From: Litsea cubeba
Taxonomy: Eukaryota; Streptophyta; Magnoliopsida; Laurales; Lauraceae
NCBI GenBank assembly: GCA_012931725.1
Contig: CM022949.1
Coordinates: 6,151,011-6,215,010 of the forward strand
Direction of reading: 5' to 3'
Length of the DNA stretch: 64,000 nt
Numbering within the stretch: the first letter of the stretch is position 1; each line of letters begins with the position of its first letter. Position numbers and translations under genes: made by a program. Under the pieces are notes generated by a model. The model saw nothing but the letters and a program-made list of their open reading frames with translations. It made no database searches and had not been told where the DNA came from. This document shows, piece by piece, positions 20,140 to 32,290 of this stretch.

Positions 20140-22551
20140 TGATCGGTCCCCAAGTGTAGGGTACGATTGTAGTAATAATCTGGTAAATCCAGGTCGATCC
20201 AAAGGGAGCAATGCTTTTTTAGAAACCTTCCAACTTTGACCTATCCTAAATAAACACTAAATCTGGCCTAAATAGAAACTAATTAAATTAGATAACTAAA
20301 TATAAAAAGTTTAATTACAATGCTTTCCAAAAATAAAAGAATTATTGTAATAAAGGAAACCTAATCTAAGCAATCCTAAAATATCTAAAAACCTGCAAAA
20401 GAACACACAAATCAAACGACCAGTTTAATATAAAAAAAATCAAAACAAAATTTCCTAAATTAGATCCTACTTACCAAAATCATTTTTTAATGCAAGTATG
20501 AATGATCTATAATGCCCTAATTGCTAACAATGCAATTTTATGCAAGTTTCTAACTATATGATGTATGCTGTAAAAAATTCTAAGTATGGAAACTATTGCG
20601 CAGCCCTGTTTTCACTGGACTGCATGACTGGCCTAAGATCGTGTGAACCTAAATCTAATGGCTGGGATCAATAGTCTAATGATGCATGAACACAACAAAA
20701 AAAAAAAAAAAACTGAAAAAGGACTTAAAATGAAAAAGATATGATCACCTAAAGATGCTTACTTGACTGTTTTGTTGTTGAAATCTGAACGCAGGCTTAC
20801 CAACTACCCCTGTTTGAGCCTCTGAAATTATGGGGTTTCAAAGTCCAATTACCATACTTTAAATTTGCTATTTTTTGGACAAAAATATTAACGTTTACCT
20901 GGTTTTTAAATCGTGCATTTTTATAACCCAGTTGGGTCAATTCTGCTGAACTGTGCCGGATTTTTCACTATTCACTTATCAGATCCGAATTTAGTGTTTT
21001 TAATCAGTTGATAATCTTGTGATTTCAGCAACAAAAACTTGTTCTAATGCAATTTCTAAATATGAAGTATGCACAAAGACACTTTCTAACCATATATTAT
21101 ACAAATAACAAGAATAGAAAGTTTCTGCTAAATATAGAAAGATGCAAGTTGAGTTTTTTTAAATCTAGTAGAAAAAAAATTATGCAAGTGATTATTTGAT
21201 GTCTCTCGACTTTTAATATTTTTATTTTATTTTCAAACCCTTGATCTAATCATGTGAAATATTGTCTCCAATCAAAACACATAAAAGAACTAAAATAAGA
21301 AAATTAAATCACTTACCTAGAAAGTTGCAAAATCAATCCATGTAGTGTCTTTATTCCTTGATCTTTGAATACAAGAAATTAAGATTCTTCTCTCCTTTTC
21401 ATTCTCTCAACATGGCCTCTCAACCTATGCTAAAAGAATTAAAAGAAAGAAGAAGAAAGGGACTTAGAGAGAAAGGGTGGATGGGAGTGGAATAGAGAAA
21501 GAGAGAGCCTCCAAGGTTGTTACAAAAGATGTTGCATGCCCAGCCCTCTTGGCTGGTTCCTTTTTATGCTTTTTGTAAATCTTTTTTTAGTAAAGAATCT
21601 CTCATCTTTAGGGCTCTTGTTTCCTTGTATAGAGATTCTAGCTTAGGCTCCAAGCTAGCTTCTTTCTTTGGAAAGACTTTTAAATTAGAGAGATCTCCTT
21701 GCTTTATTAGGTTTCTTGATGCACACACCTTCCTTTTATAATTCCAAGAATATTTCTAAAAATTGCATGATGATGTAGAGGGATGAGACTTTCCAAATAT
21801 TGAGATTTCTTGCAATTCCAGCCTAAAACTGTAGCAGTCAATTTCCCGATGTCATATCTCCCTCAATATAGCTCTAATTTATACAATCTTGGGTTCCACG
21901 GATATCTACTCGAAAAGAGCTTTCCAACGGTGTCTAGATTGCTCCGATCCGACACTCGGTTTGAGAATTATGGCCATTTTAAATTGCTGCTCCATAAAAA
22001 TCCAGGAATAATTGTGCACAAATGGAAGCTTTTATGTTGGCATCCAATGGTGTGGGGGGGGGGGGGGGGGGCCATGTTGGACGTCCAAGGCATGCTTGGA
22101 CATTTTATTTGCTTACTTATTTGACTTTCATTTGACCTCTCTTCTCAAATTTCATCAATGTGGGTCCCATGTTGATTTCTCCTACAAATTGAAAGAAATA
22201 AATTTATCATTAATTACATGTAAGAAATAAACATGAATAATGCATGGGACCCTACATGCCTAATGATGCACCCAAATGACAAACTTTCCAAAAATAGGAC
22301 ATGGTGCCAAAAACAGCAAGTATGCATTGATGAAGCCAAAAACTAATTTTGGGTGATGAATGAGATGAAAAATCGTAATTTCACAAAAGTCATGCAATTC
22401 AATGAATTTTGACCAATTCTGATCATTTTCCAAAAATATCCCTAAATACATGTAATCATGAATTAAGTGCAATTCTTTGTAATTAAACCTAATTAAGTCC
22501 ACAAATGCTCATGAAATGATGACCTAATGACCTAATTTTGTGGACTTCTCA
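20140..22551 (-). repeat. Complete 3' LTR of Athila-2
   Basis: Plus strand starts TGATCGGTCCCCAAGTGTAG and ends GGACTTCTCA. It is clearly related to but diverged from the Athila-1 LTR. Its right 1.37 kb (from about 21178) is the part found in each truncated copy. The preceding bases are AGTAGG. A run of about 20 G lies at 22051-22071. Confidence 0.88.
21732..21741 (-). promoter_or_regulatory. Probable TATA box of the Athila-2 LTR
   Basis: Minus strand TTATAAAAGG followed by AGGTGTGTGCATC. It is retained in all truncated LTR copies, for example 26686-26695. Confidence 0.5.
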
Positions 22552-22563
22552 CACCCCTCAACC
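22552..22563 (-). other. Polypurine tract of Athila-2 unit 1
   Basis: Minus strand GGTTGAGGGGTG abuts the LTR start. The same tract occurs after each truncated LTR (27498, 41898, 46847). Confidence 0.75.
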
Positions 22564-24050
22564 AGCTTTTTGCTAGTCCCTTTGCACGATAAGCGACAAG
22601 GAATAAAACTCACTAAACTAATACTGAGGAAAATAAACTAATGAAGAAAATAAAAATGAGAAAACACCACTTTTGCTGGCACTCTCGACTGCATTTTGCT
22701 TATGCAGTAAGCCTTTAAACCCCTAAGTTCCCCCTAGCGGACGAGTTGTGCCTCGTGAGGGTTGTAGTGAATAAACCCACAAAATTCTCTTCTTTTTTTC
22801 ATTTTTTTTTCAATCCAAAGTAGAAACCTAACAAAACCATGGGAACTTTTCCAAAAGAAAATTTACAAACACCAGATTTTCCCAATTCTTGGAATTTTTT
22901 TTTTCAAAGGCAAATCTTAAATTAGGTTCAAAAATCTCATCTTTTGGTCAGAAATTCTCGAAATCATGCTGAATTGATTGTACATGGTGATAAGTGCATA
23001 TACGAAAAAACATAGGTATCAAATGATCTACCAAGAATTTCCGTGAAAATGATTTTTTATCCAAAATTCTGGGCAACCTAACCTTAGCAAAAAAAAAACA
23101 GCATTCCTCTCAAGGCGACCATGACAGCTTTCGCACTACTGTTTTTTCAGAGGCCGTAATTTTTATGAGTTCTTTTTTTTTTTTTTTTGCAAACACACAC
23201 ATGTGACTGTACAATGTCTAGGTCCCTTAAGCTATCTAATTAACCCATGTAACGAGCGTTAGGCCAATGACTCCCAAGTCAGATGTCTTTAGGGCACTAG
23301 GTATGTAAATACCCCTACGGGCTTACTGGCTCAGGTTAAAAAAGCTACGAACCCAAACTAGTCACACAACTTTTTATTCTTTTCAAGACTTATAACTAAC
23401 ACTTTTTTTTTACGGTCCCAAAACAATAGGCAGCCCTTTTCATGTGCCCGAATTAACTCAATGGTTTGTGGCTAATCAAACCACCCATATGAGCCAGGAA
23501 ACTGTGAAACTAAGGGTCGGTTTTCCATCATATTTTCAATCCAATCGTCAAAGAAAACGGAAATCATAGCTTCACATTCGAAAACCTTGAAAACGTATAC
23601 AGACTGTGTAAAAGTGAGGGATCAAATTTCAGCACTTTTTTCAAAAATCCTTTCCTTAAACAAAACAATGAACCATTATATATTTTTCCTCGCCCAAAGC
23701 TTCAAAAATTCCAAAATTCGAGGTACCTTCGTTTTATAAAAATTCTCTCGAAATCCCCCCCCCCCCCATTTTTTTTAAAACCCTAAAAACAAACAACAAA
23801 TTTTTTTTTAAATTAAACAAAAAGGGTGTAAAACTTTTGTCTAAACATGGACAAGTGTGCTTGTTCCTACCCCCCAACCTAGCATGAACATCGTCCTCGA
23901 TGTGTAAATAAATGACATGCATTGAACATACGAAACATAAGGAACAAAAAAGTAACGGAGGGTAAAGTTTAGAAAGCACCTGGGATACTGCAGATTTCCC
24001 GTGAATCTGTCCAAAATGAGGCAAATTACACAAAAACAAAGCAGGAAGAT
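22564..24050 (-). other. Unit 1 noncoding 3' region
   Basis: Equivalent of 443-1945. No env-like gene. It carries the conserved hairpin (22689-22707), the block gtatgtaaatacccctacgg, and the minus-strand block ACATCGAGGACGATGTTCAT. A short minus-strand frame at 23734-24039 is shared by the units but reads across low-complexity tracts and is not supported as a protein. Confidence 0.65.
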
Positions 24051-25064
24051 CTATTTACATATGTACACAAAGTTGAGCGCTGTCAGATCTAACGCTCGTC
24101 GGTCCTGATAGTCAGGACTAGTCAGAGGTAAAATAGTGTCCTCTGAATCAAATGGCTCCAAGAATGGTTTTAGACATTGTCCATTCACTTTGAAAACTGA
24201 ACCATCCTTGGGATTCTCCAACTCAACCGCCCCGTGTGGAAAAACATGCTTAACAATAAAGGGGCCACTCCATCGAGATCTCAACTTCTCAGGAAAGAGA
24301 TGCAGACGAGAATTGTAAAGAATGACTTTTTGTGAAGGGTGAAAAGTTTTTCTAAGAATATTTTTATCATGGAAAACCTTGGTCATTTCTTTGTAAATAC
24401 GAGAATTTTGATAAGCCTCGTTGCGAATCTCTTCCAATTCATTCATTTGGAATTTCCTCTTAATTCCAGCTTTCTCCATATCAAAGTTTAGCTGCTTTAG
24501 TGCCCAATATGCTTTATGTTCCAATTCCACCGGAAGGTGGCAAGCTTTCCCATAAATCAGTCTGTATGGAGACATGCCTATTGGAGTTTTGAATGCAGTG
24601 CGGTAAGCCCATAACGCATCGTTTAGTCGGAGTGACCAATCTTTGCGAGTAGGGTTTACTGTGGTCTCCAATATACATTTGATTTTCCGATTCGAGACCT
24701 CAACTTGCCCACTAGTCTGCGGATGATAGGGCGTAGCCACTTTGTGTGTAATTCCGTATGTTTTAAACAAAGCCTCGATTACATGATTACAGAAGTGGGT
24801 ACCTCCATCACTAATGATGGCTCGTGGGGTCCCGAATCTAGAAAATATGTGCTCCTTCAGAAATTTCTTAACAACATTAGCATCATTTGTCCGACATGGG
24901 ATAGCTTCAATCCACTTGGACACATAATCAACAACTACTAAAATGTAGAGATAACCAAAACTCGGAGGGAACGGTTCCATCAAATCTATTCCCCATACAT
25001 CAAACAACTCAATGATCAAAATTGGATTCAGGGGCATCATGTTCCTTCTTGAAATGGAACCCAA
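24051..25064 (-). pseudogene. Unit 1 integrase, core and C-terminal domain open
   Basis: A 337-codon frame holding the complete catalytic triad: Asp in FDVWGIDLMEPFP, Asp in AIISDGGTHF, Glu in GQVEVSNRKIK. The C-terminal part contains RWSGPFIVKHVFPHGAVELE. The enzyme would insert element cDNA into chromosomes. It is cut from the upstream HHCC zinc finger by a TAA stop at 25068 (a CAA codon in units 2 and 4), and there is no upstream polyprotein, so it is a relic despite the open core. Confidence 0.85.
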
Positions 25065-25067
25065 TTT

Positions 25068-25499
25068 TTAACAGTTTTCACAAGACTTGCAATATTCATG
25101 AACATCTCTAAAAAGGGTGGGCCAGTAAAAACCGCATTGCAGAATCTTAAAGGCGGTTTTTTTAGAAGAGAAATGGCCCCCACAGGCCTGTGAATGACAA
25201 AAGGAGATGACACTGTTTTGCTCATCATCTGGCACACACCTCCTAATGATATGGTATGAGCAGTTTTTAAACAAAAACGGGTCATCCCAGAAAAAATGCC
25301 GGACCTCAGAAAAGAATTTATTCATATCTTGCTTTTTCCAATGTTCTAGGATTATGCCTGTAGCAAGATAGTTGGCAATGTCTGCGTACCAGGGAAGTTG
25401 GGATACTGCGAACAGTTGTTCGTCAGGGAAGTTGTCCTGGATGGGTGTGGATTCCAAAGATTCAAAAATGACGTACAAGTCGTGATAGATGATCCACAA
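25068..25499 (-). pseudogene. Unit 1 integrase N-terminal zinc-finger region
   Basis: Contains CHSQACGGHFSSKKT ... YCKSCENC, the His-His-Cys-Cys zinc-binding pattern of gypsy integrases, preceded by the linker DNFPDEQLFAVSQLPWYADI. It ends at the TAA that separates it from the core. Confidence 0.8.
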
Positions 25500-26125
25500 C
25501 TACATTTTCTACTCCCTTTTTATCTCGGATTTCAATATCAAATTCCTGGAGTAGAAGGATCCAACGAATGAGGCGCGGTTTTGCATCCTTCTTAGAAAGA
25601 AGGTATTTCAACGCTGAATGATCGGTGAACACAATGATCTTGGATCCTAGCAAGTATGAACGGAATTTGTCTAGCGCAAAGACCACGGCCAATAATTCTT
25701 TCTCTGTGGTGGAGTAATTGATCTGTGCACTATTCAAAGTCCGGCTTGCATAATATATCACGTAAGGTTTCTTTTCCTCACGTTGCCCCAACACAGCCCC
25801 AACCCCATAATCACTTGCATCACACATAAGTTCAATGGGCAGGCTACAGTCAGGCAGTTGCATAATCGGAGCGGAAGTCAGCATGCCCTTTAGCTTGGTG
25901 AAAGCTTCGTGGCACGCTTCAGTCCACTCAAATTGAGTATCTTTTAACAGAAGGTTACACAGTGGTCTGGAGATAGCGCTGAAATCTTTTATAAACCTTC
26001 TATAAAAGCCTGTATGCCCTAAGAATGATCTGATATCTCTAAAGATTTTGGGATGGGCAGATTTGAGATCAGATCTATTTTTTACTTGTCAACTTCCATT
26101 CCCTTGGATGAAACAATATGGCCAA
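25462..26125 (-). pseudogene. Unit 1 RNase H and last part of RT
   Basis: RNase H motifs are CDASDYGVGAVLGQ, STTEKELLAVVFA and TDHSALKYLLSKKDAKPRL, ending VVDHLSRLVRHF, frameshifted by a 4-base insertion (gtac) absent in unit 4. Upstream (25885-26120) only the RT thumb region is present, in broken frames. The FMDD palm is gone because the unit is truncated at the A-rich junction near 26125. Confidence 0.82.
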
Positions 26126-26126
26126 A

Positions 26127-27497
26127 AAAAATTTATGCAAGTGATTATTTGATGTCTCCCGACTTTAAGTATTTTTATTTTATTTTCAAGCCCTTGATCT
26201 AATCATGTGAAATATTATCTCCAATCAAAACACATAAAAGAACTAAAATAAGAAAATTAAATCACTTACGTAGAAAGTTGCAAAATCAATCCAAGTAGTG
26301 TCTTTATTCCTTGATCTTTGAATACAAGAAATTAAGATTCTTCTCTCTTTTCATTCTCTCAACATGGCCTCTCAACCTATGTTAAAAGAATTAAAAGAAA
26401 GAAGAAGAAAGGGACTTAGAGAGAAAGGGTGGATGGGAGTGGAATAGAGAAAGATAGTGAGCCTCCAAGGTTGTTACAAAAGATGTTGCACGTCCAGCCC
26501 TCTTGGCTGGTTCCTTTTTATGCTTTTTGCAAATCTTTTTTTAGTAAAGAATCTCTCATCTTTAGGGCTCTTGTTTCCTTGTGTAGAGATTCTAGCTTAG
26601 GCTCCAAGCTAGCTTCTTTCTTTGGAAAGACTTTTAAATTAGAGAGATCTCCTTGCCTCATTAGGTTTCTTGATGCACACACCTTCCTTTTATAATTCCA
26701 AGAATATCTCTAAAAATCGCATGATGATGTAGAGGGATGAGACTTTCCAAATATTGAGATTTCTTTCAATTCCCGCCTAAAACTGTAGCAGTCAACTTCC
26801 TGAGGTCATATCTCCCTCAATATAGCTCTAATTTATGCAATCTTAGGTTCCACGGATATCTACTCGAAAAGAGCTTTCCAACGGTGTCTAGATTGCGCCG
26901 ATCCGACACTCGATTTGAGAATTATGGCCATTTTAAATTGCTGCTCCATAAAAATCCAGGAATAATTGTGCACAAATGGAAGCTTTTATGTTGGCATCCA
27001 ATGGTGTGTGGGGGGGCCATGTTGGACGTCCAAGGCATGCTTGGACTCTTTCCTTGCTTACTTATTTGACTTTCATTTGACCTCTCTTCTCAAATTTCAT
27101 CAATGTGGGTCCCATGTTGATTTCTCCTACAAATTAGAAGAAATAAATTTATCATTAATTACATGTAAGAAAATAAACATGAATAATGCATGGGACCCTA
27201 CATGCCTAATGATGCACCCAAATGACAAACTTTCTAAAAATAGGACATGGTGCCAAAAACAGCAAGTATGCATTGATGAAGCCAAAAACTAATTTTGGGT
27301 GATGAATGAGATGAAAAATCGTAATTTCACAAAAGTCATGCAATTCAATGAATTTTGACCAATTCTGATCATTTTCCAAAAATATCCCTAAATACATGTA
27401 ATCATGAATTAAGTGCAATTCTTTGTAATTAAACCTAATTAAGTCCACAAATGCTCATGAAATGATGACCTAATGACCTAATTTTGTGGACTTCTCA
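26127..27497 (-). repeat. Truncated Athila-2 LTR, copy 2
   Basis: Matches 21178-22551 of the complete LTR. The left limit is the shared junction ggccaaaaaaaatttatgc. It ends GGACTTCTCA and is followed by the polypurine tract. Confidence 0.9.
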
Positions 27498-28824
27498 CAC
27501 CCCTCAACCAGCTTTTTGCTAGTCCCTTTGCACGATAAGCGACAAGGAATAAAACTCACTAAACTAATACTGAGGAAAATAAACTAATGAAGAAAATAAA
27601 AATGAGAAAACACCACTTTTGCTGGCACTCTCGACTGCATTTTGCTTATGCAGTAAGCCTTTAAACCCCTAAGTTCCCCCTAGCGGACGAGTTGTGCCTC
27701 GTGAGGGTTTGTAGTGAATAAACCCACAAAATTCTCTTCTTTTTTTCAATTTTTTTTCTTTTTTTTTTCAATCCAAAGTAGAAACCTAACAAAACCGTAG
27801 GAACTTTTCCAAATGAAAAAATTTACAAACACCAGATTTTCCCAATTCTTGGAATTTTTTTTTTTCAAAGGCAAATCTTAAATTAGGTTCAAAAATCTAA
27901 TCTTTTGGTCAGAAATTCTCGAAATCATGCTGAATTGATTGTGCATGGTGATAAGTGCATATACGAAAAAATATAGGTATCAAATGATCTACCATGAATT
28001 TCCGTGAAAACGATTTTTTATCCAAAATTCTGGGCAACCTAACCTTAGCAAAGAAAAAACAGCATTCCTCTCAAGGCGACCATGACGGCTTTCGCTCTAC
28101 TGTTTTTTTTAGAGGCCGTAATATTTATGAGTTCTTTTCTTTTTTTTTTGCAAACACACACATGGGACTGTACAATGTCTAGGTCCCTTAAGCTCTCTAA
28201 TTAACCCATGTAATGAGCGTAAGGCCAATGACTCCCAAGTCAGATGTCTTTAGGGCACTAGGTATGTAAATACCCCTACGGGCTTACTGGCTCAGGTTAA
28301 AAAAGCTACGAACCCAAACTAGTCACATAACTTTTTATTCTTTTCAAGACTTATAACTAACACTTTTTTTTTACGGTCCCAAAACAATAGGCAGCCCTTT
28401 TCATATGCCCGAATTAACTCAATGATTTGTGGCTGATCAAACCACCCATATGAGCCAGGAAACTGTGAAACTAAGGGTCGGTTTTCCATCATATTTTCAA
28501 TCCAATCGTCAAAGAAAACGGAAATCATAGCTTCACATTCGAAAACCTTGAAAATGTATACAGACTGTGTAAAAGTGAGGGATCAAATTTCAACACTTTT
28601 TCAAAAGTCCTTTCCTTAAACAAAACAATGAACCATTATATATTTTTCCTCGCCCAAAGCTTCAAAAATTCCAAAATTCAAGGTACCTTCGTTTTATAAA
28701 AATTCTTTCGAAATCCCCCCCCCCCCCCCCCATTATTTTTAAAACCCTAAAAACAAATAACAATTTTTTTTTAAATTAAACAAAAAGGGTGTAAAACTTT
28801 TGTCTAAAGATGGACAAGTGTGCT
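27498..28824 (-). other. Unit 2 noncoding 3' region, left of the copia insertion
   Basis: Collinear with 22552-23850. It is interrupted after ...caagtgtgctt by the copia LTR and resumes at 38258. Confidence 0.8.
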
Positions 28825-30815
28825 TGAGAAACTGCGATACAGATCTGAATTAGCGGAAGACATTCATGGCTAATTTGTAACATGACAGATTTTTTAAAAA
28901 TCTGATTTGGGCAGCATAAATCAGCCATATAGATCGCATGAGAACTCCATGAATTCATGACCAACAAGTGTATAATTAAAGGAGAATGAAGAAGACTATT
29001 ACCTCGAAGATTTGTAGACTTCAAATCCCTGAAAAATAGATCCAAAGGCCCGAACTCAGATTTGCAATTAGCAAACAAGTTGCTGGAATTTTCTGCACTA
29101 GTATTGCCTTTGATCTTCTCCTCTATCTCACTTCCAAATCTGATTGGCTAAGATGGTGGGATCTTAATCTAGGAATTGAGAACTATTTCTCCAAGGAAAA
29201 ATCTCAGACCTTAAAGTTTTCTTCAATGAAGAAGAAACTACTCCAAGGCTGGACGTGTGGGACTCCTCCTTTCATAGGCTTGGACATCCAAAGGGGGTTG
29301 TTGTTTCTTTTATAGAAACTTTGAGGAAACCTTTCCTAAAAGTTTATCTCTCCTAATTCTCATGGATGTCCTAAAAGGAAAGACTTATTTCCTCTAAGAA
29401 ACACTCCAATTAGAAAAGGAAACTAAAAAGAACTTCCCATGCAATTAGTAATCCTAGTTGTAGAACACTTACTAATTTTAAGTTCCTAATCCAAAAAGGA
29501 AACTTTCTCATAGGAATACTATTCCAAAGAGGAGTCCAACCTTTCAAGTAGAGAGACCTACTTAAAATTGGAAACCTTACCCATGGAAATCCTATTATGG
29601 ACGTCCCTCATGATAATGCACACCATGGCCCACATACAATTTATCTAGAATTAAATTCATGTATGCCATCAAAGGCCTATTTGAATTTAAACTCAAAATT
29701 ATTTTTCCACTAAAATAATTCATCCTTATGTTATCTAAACATTTTAGGAAACCATACCAATCTTGGAAAGTGACTAGAGAAGGGACCAAAAGACATATTT
29801 GCCATTGGCTCCCAAAATGACCAAAATGTCCATGCTAAACCCATAGCAACATTAAGACCATTTTAACCTTAACTCATTCCACTAAAGAGTTATGGTTGAA
29901 CTCCAAGGACAAATATATAATATAATAAGCTCGTCATAAGATGACGGTTGTCTTCGACCTACTAAGTGTAATGACCTGAATGCCCCTCTATGTAACATCC
30001 ATAATCGAGTCAGGTTATCACATGTACTATCAACCTTCCCGATTACATCTAAACCTTAGAACTTCATATCCTTAAACATAATCATCATTCGAATATCATT
30101 CTCTTGATCCAGGGAGCGACCTACAAGTTCAATATCCATATGGAACATCCATATACTAAGATCTTAGATTTTGATGATTAATCGGATAATTCTAAGGGGA
30201 CGATTATTCCATCATCAGATGGCATAGATTCTATATTGCATCTGCACGTCCCAACTAATCAAGTCCGAGTACCCAAAACACAGAGCTGTTGACCCATGAA
30301 AAGAATCTCACCCATAGTGAATTAAAGCACAAGAACTTGACTTCGTCAGTTCATCCACAAATGCTCAAGATTAAGAGCACCGGTCACTCAGTAGCATGAG
30401 GTGACTTGATCTCTCTCTGTGATAGTACTATTTTAGAGATCACACCTACCATGGTCCTGTTCAATGCATTGCATATGCACTAATGAGATGAATCCGGGAA
30501 AGCCCTCCCATGACTTAGGTAAGTCACCCTGAATACAGGAGAGTCTCTCATTATAACTTATACCAAGATGAAGTGCCCAGCTCCATCTTTCAGTTATGAA
30601 CAAATATGATGTTTCCAGTTGTCCATGAATTAGACCTATCTGTGTGTAGACACTACACACCTAATTCATTTACTAGAAACAATGGGCCTTACACAACCAT
30701 ACATATATACATGTTTAAGCATAAAAGAGTCTTTCCATTAAATAATCAGTAAATATCCAGTAACAAAAGATGAGAGTGCAGCTAGTGGGCTTTAGGGCAT
30801 ACACCAATCCCAACA
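28825..30815 (-). repeat. 3' LTR of the copia element
   Basis: Plus strand TGAGAAACTGCG...ATCCCAACA, so the element-strand ends are TGTTGGGAT and ...CTCA. Nearly identical to 36267-38257. Confidence 0.92.
29307..29315 (-). promoter_or_regulatory. TATA box of the copia 3' LTR
   Basis: Minus strand CTATAAAAG. The same sequence lies at 36749-36757 in the 5' LTR. Confidence 0.55.
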
Positions 30816-30829
30816 AGCTCCCACTTGCA
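30816..30829 (-). other. Polypurine tract of the copia element
   Basis: Minus strand TGCAAGTGGGAGCT directly precedes the LTR start TGTTGGG. Confidence 0.8.
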
Positions 30830-31345
30830 CTAAAGATCAGTACTTCCTAACCTAACACCCATAGACTCAACATGAGAAGTGAAGACTTTCTCGGTAAGAG
30901 TCTTAGTGAATGGGTCAGCTAAGTTATTTGCTGAAGTAATATGCTCCACCACTATCTCTCCATCCTGAATGAATTCCCGGATCAAGTGGTACTTTATCCG
31001 AATGTGCTTGCCTTTCTTGTGATTCCTAGGCTCTTTGCACTGTGCTACAGCACCAGTGTTATCGTAGTACATGACAATCGGTTTTTGCACTGCAGGAACA
31101 ACTCCTAATTCCAATAGAAATTTTCTGAGCTATACTGCTTCCTTCGCAGCTTCCGATGCCGCCACATACTCTGATTGAAAGGTTAGTATATAATCATTCG
31201 TTCTCCGAAGATACTTGAATATATGTTTAACAGCTGTCCAATGCATAGGTCCAGGGTTTGACTGATATCTGCTAACCATGCCAACGGCAAAGCAAATATC
31301 TGGTCTATAACATAGCATACATAAGGCTTCCAACAGCGAATGCAT
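30830..31345 (-). pseudogene. Copia RNase H, internally deleted
   Basis: The first piece (31130-31345) reads CYRPDICFAVGMVSRYQSNPGP ... HIFKYLRRTNDYILTFQ, then jumps to SEYVAASEAAKEAV. The usual stretch of roughly 45 residues with the first catalytic Asp and the DDRKSTSG-type motif is missing. A TAG follows (position of a Trp codon in relatives), and the C-terminal part (DNTGAVAQCKEPRNHKKGKH ... TSANNLADPFTK) lies in 30830-31114. Nonfunctional. Confidence 0.85.
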
Positions 31346-32290
31346 ATGGAACTCTCCTCATGCTCTCTATCTCTTCGGATGTCTTTGGACATTGATCTCG
31401 AGACAGTGGTACTCCATGTCTAGAAGGTAGGAGGCCCTTCTTGGAGTCATGCATGTTAAACTTGACCAATATCTTCTCAATGTAAGAAGATTGGGATAGG
31501 GCTAACATCTTATTCTTGCGATCACGCAAAAGCTTGATCCCTAAGATATAGCTGGCCTCACCCAAATCCTTCATCTAAAATTGAAAGGATAACCAAACCT
31601 TTGTGGATGACAATAAACCTACATCATTTCCTATGAGTAATATGTCATCTACATATAGAACCAAAAATGCAACTGCTTTCCCATTTCCTTTCTTATACAC
31701 ACATGGTTCATCAATGTTTTGATCAAAGCCAAAGGATTTGACTGCCTGATTTAAACTTGATGTTCCATGCTCTAGATGCTTGCTTAAGTCCATAAATGGA
31801 CTTCTTAAGTTTACAAACCATGTTATCTTGGCCACTAGCAATGAAGCCCTCTGGTTGTATTCGTCAAGACTTCCATTAAGAAAAGCTGTATTGACTTCCA
31901 TTTGCCATATCTCGTAGTCATAATGACATGCGATGGCCAAGAGAATCCTTATGGACTTAAGCATAGCCACTGGTGAAAAGGTTTCCTCGTAATCGATACC
32001 CTCTTTCTGAGTATATCCTTTCGCCACCAGTCTTGCTTTGAAGGTTTCCACCTTCCCATCCACTCCTCTCTTTCTCTTGTAGATCCACTTGCACCCTATG
32101 GGTTTAATCCCTTCAGGTGCATCTACAAGTTCCCAGACTTGATTGGAATACAAAGAATCCATTTCAGATTTCATCGCTTGCTGCCACATGTCAGCATCTA
32201 TATCCGTTACTGCTTTATCATAACTAGTAGGATCCTCAACCAGATCTTCAGAGTCTGTCTTGAAAGACACTGTCTGTCTTGAAAGACACT
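31305..32290 (-). pseudogene. Copia reverse transcriptase, interrupted
   Basis: 31575-32270 carries WELVDAPEGIKPIGCKWIYK, ARLVAKGYTQKEGIDYEETF, MEVNTAFLNG and the catalytic FLVLYVDDILLIG. A stop at 31575 separates the continuation KDLGEASYILGIKLLRDR (31305-31574), which is followed by a frame break. A 19-bp tandem duplication at 32253-32290 shifts the frame relative to integrase. The YVDD box is intact, but the polyprotein is not. Confidence 0.88.

Noticed and set aside
21517..21741. 74-codon plus-strand frame in the LTR, also in the other LTR copies
   Set aside because: Opposite to the element's sense, AT-rich, kept only by LTR duplication.
22045..22075. Run of about 20 G as a possible quadruplex regulator
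   Set aside because: The same site has only 5-7 G in the other array units; slippage or sequencing noise is more likely.
23734..24039. 101-codon minus-strand frame after integrase, repeated in the array units
   Set aside because: Runs through homopolymer tracts that vary in length and frame among units; repeated only because the units are duplicates.
30433..30660. 75-codon minus-strand frame present in both copia LTRs
   Set aside because: LTR sequence; identity between the two copies reflects recent insertion, not coding constraint.
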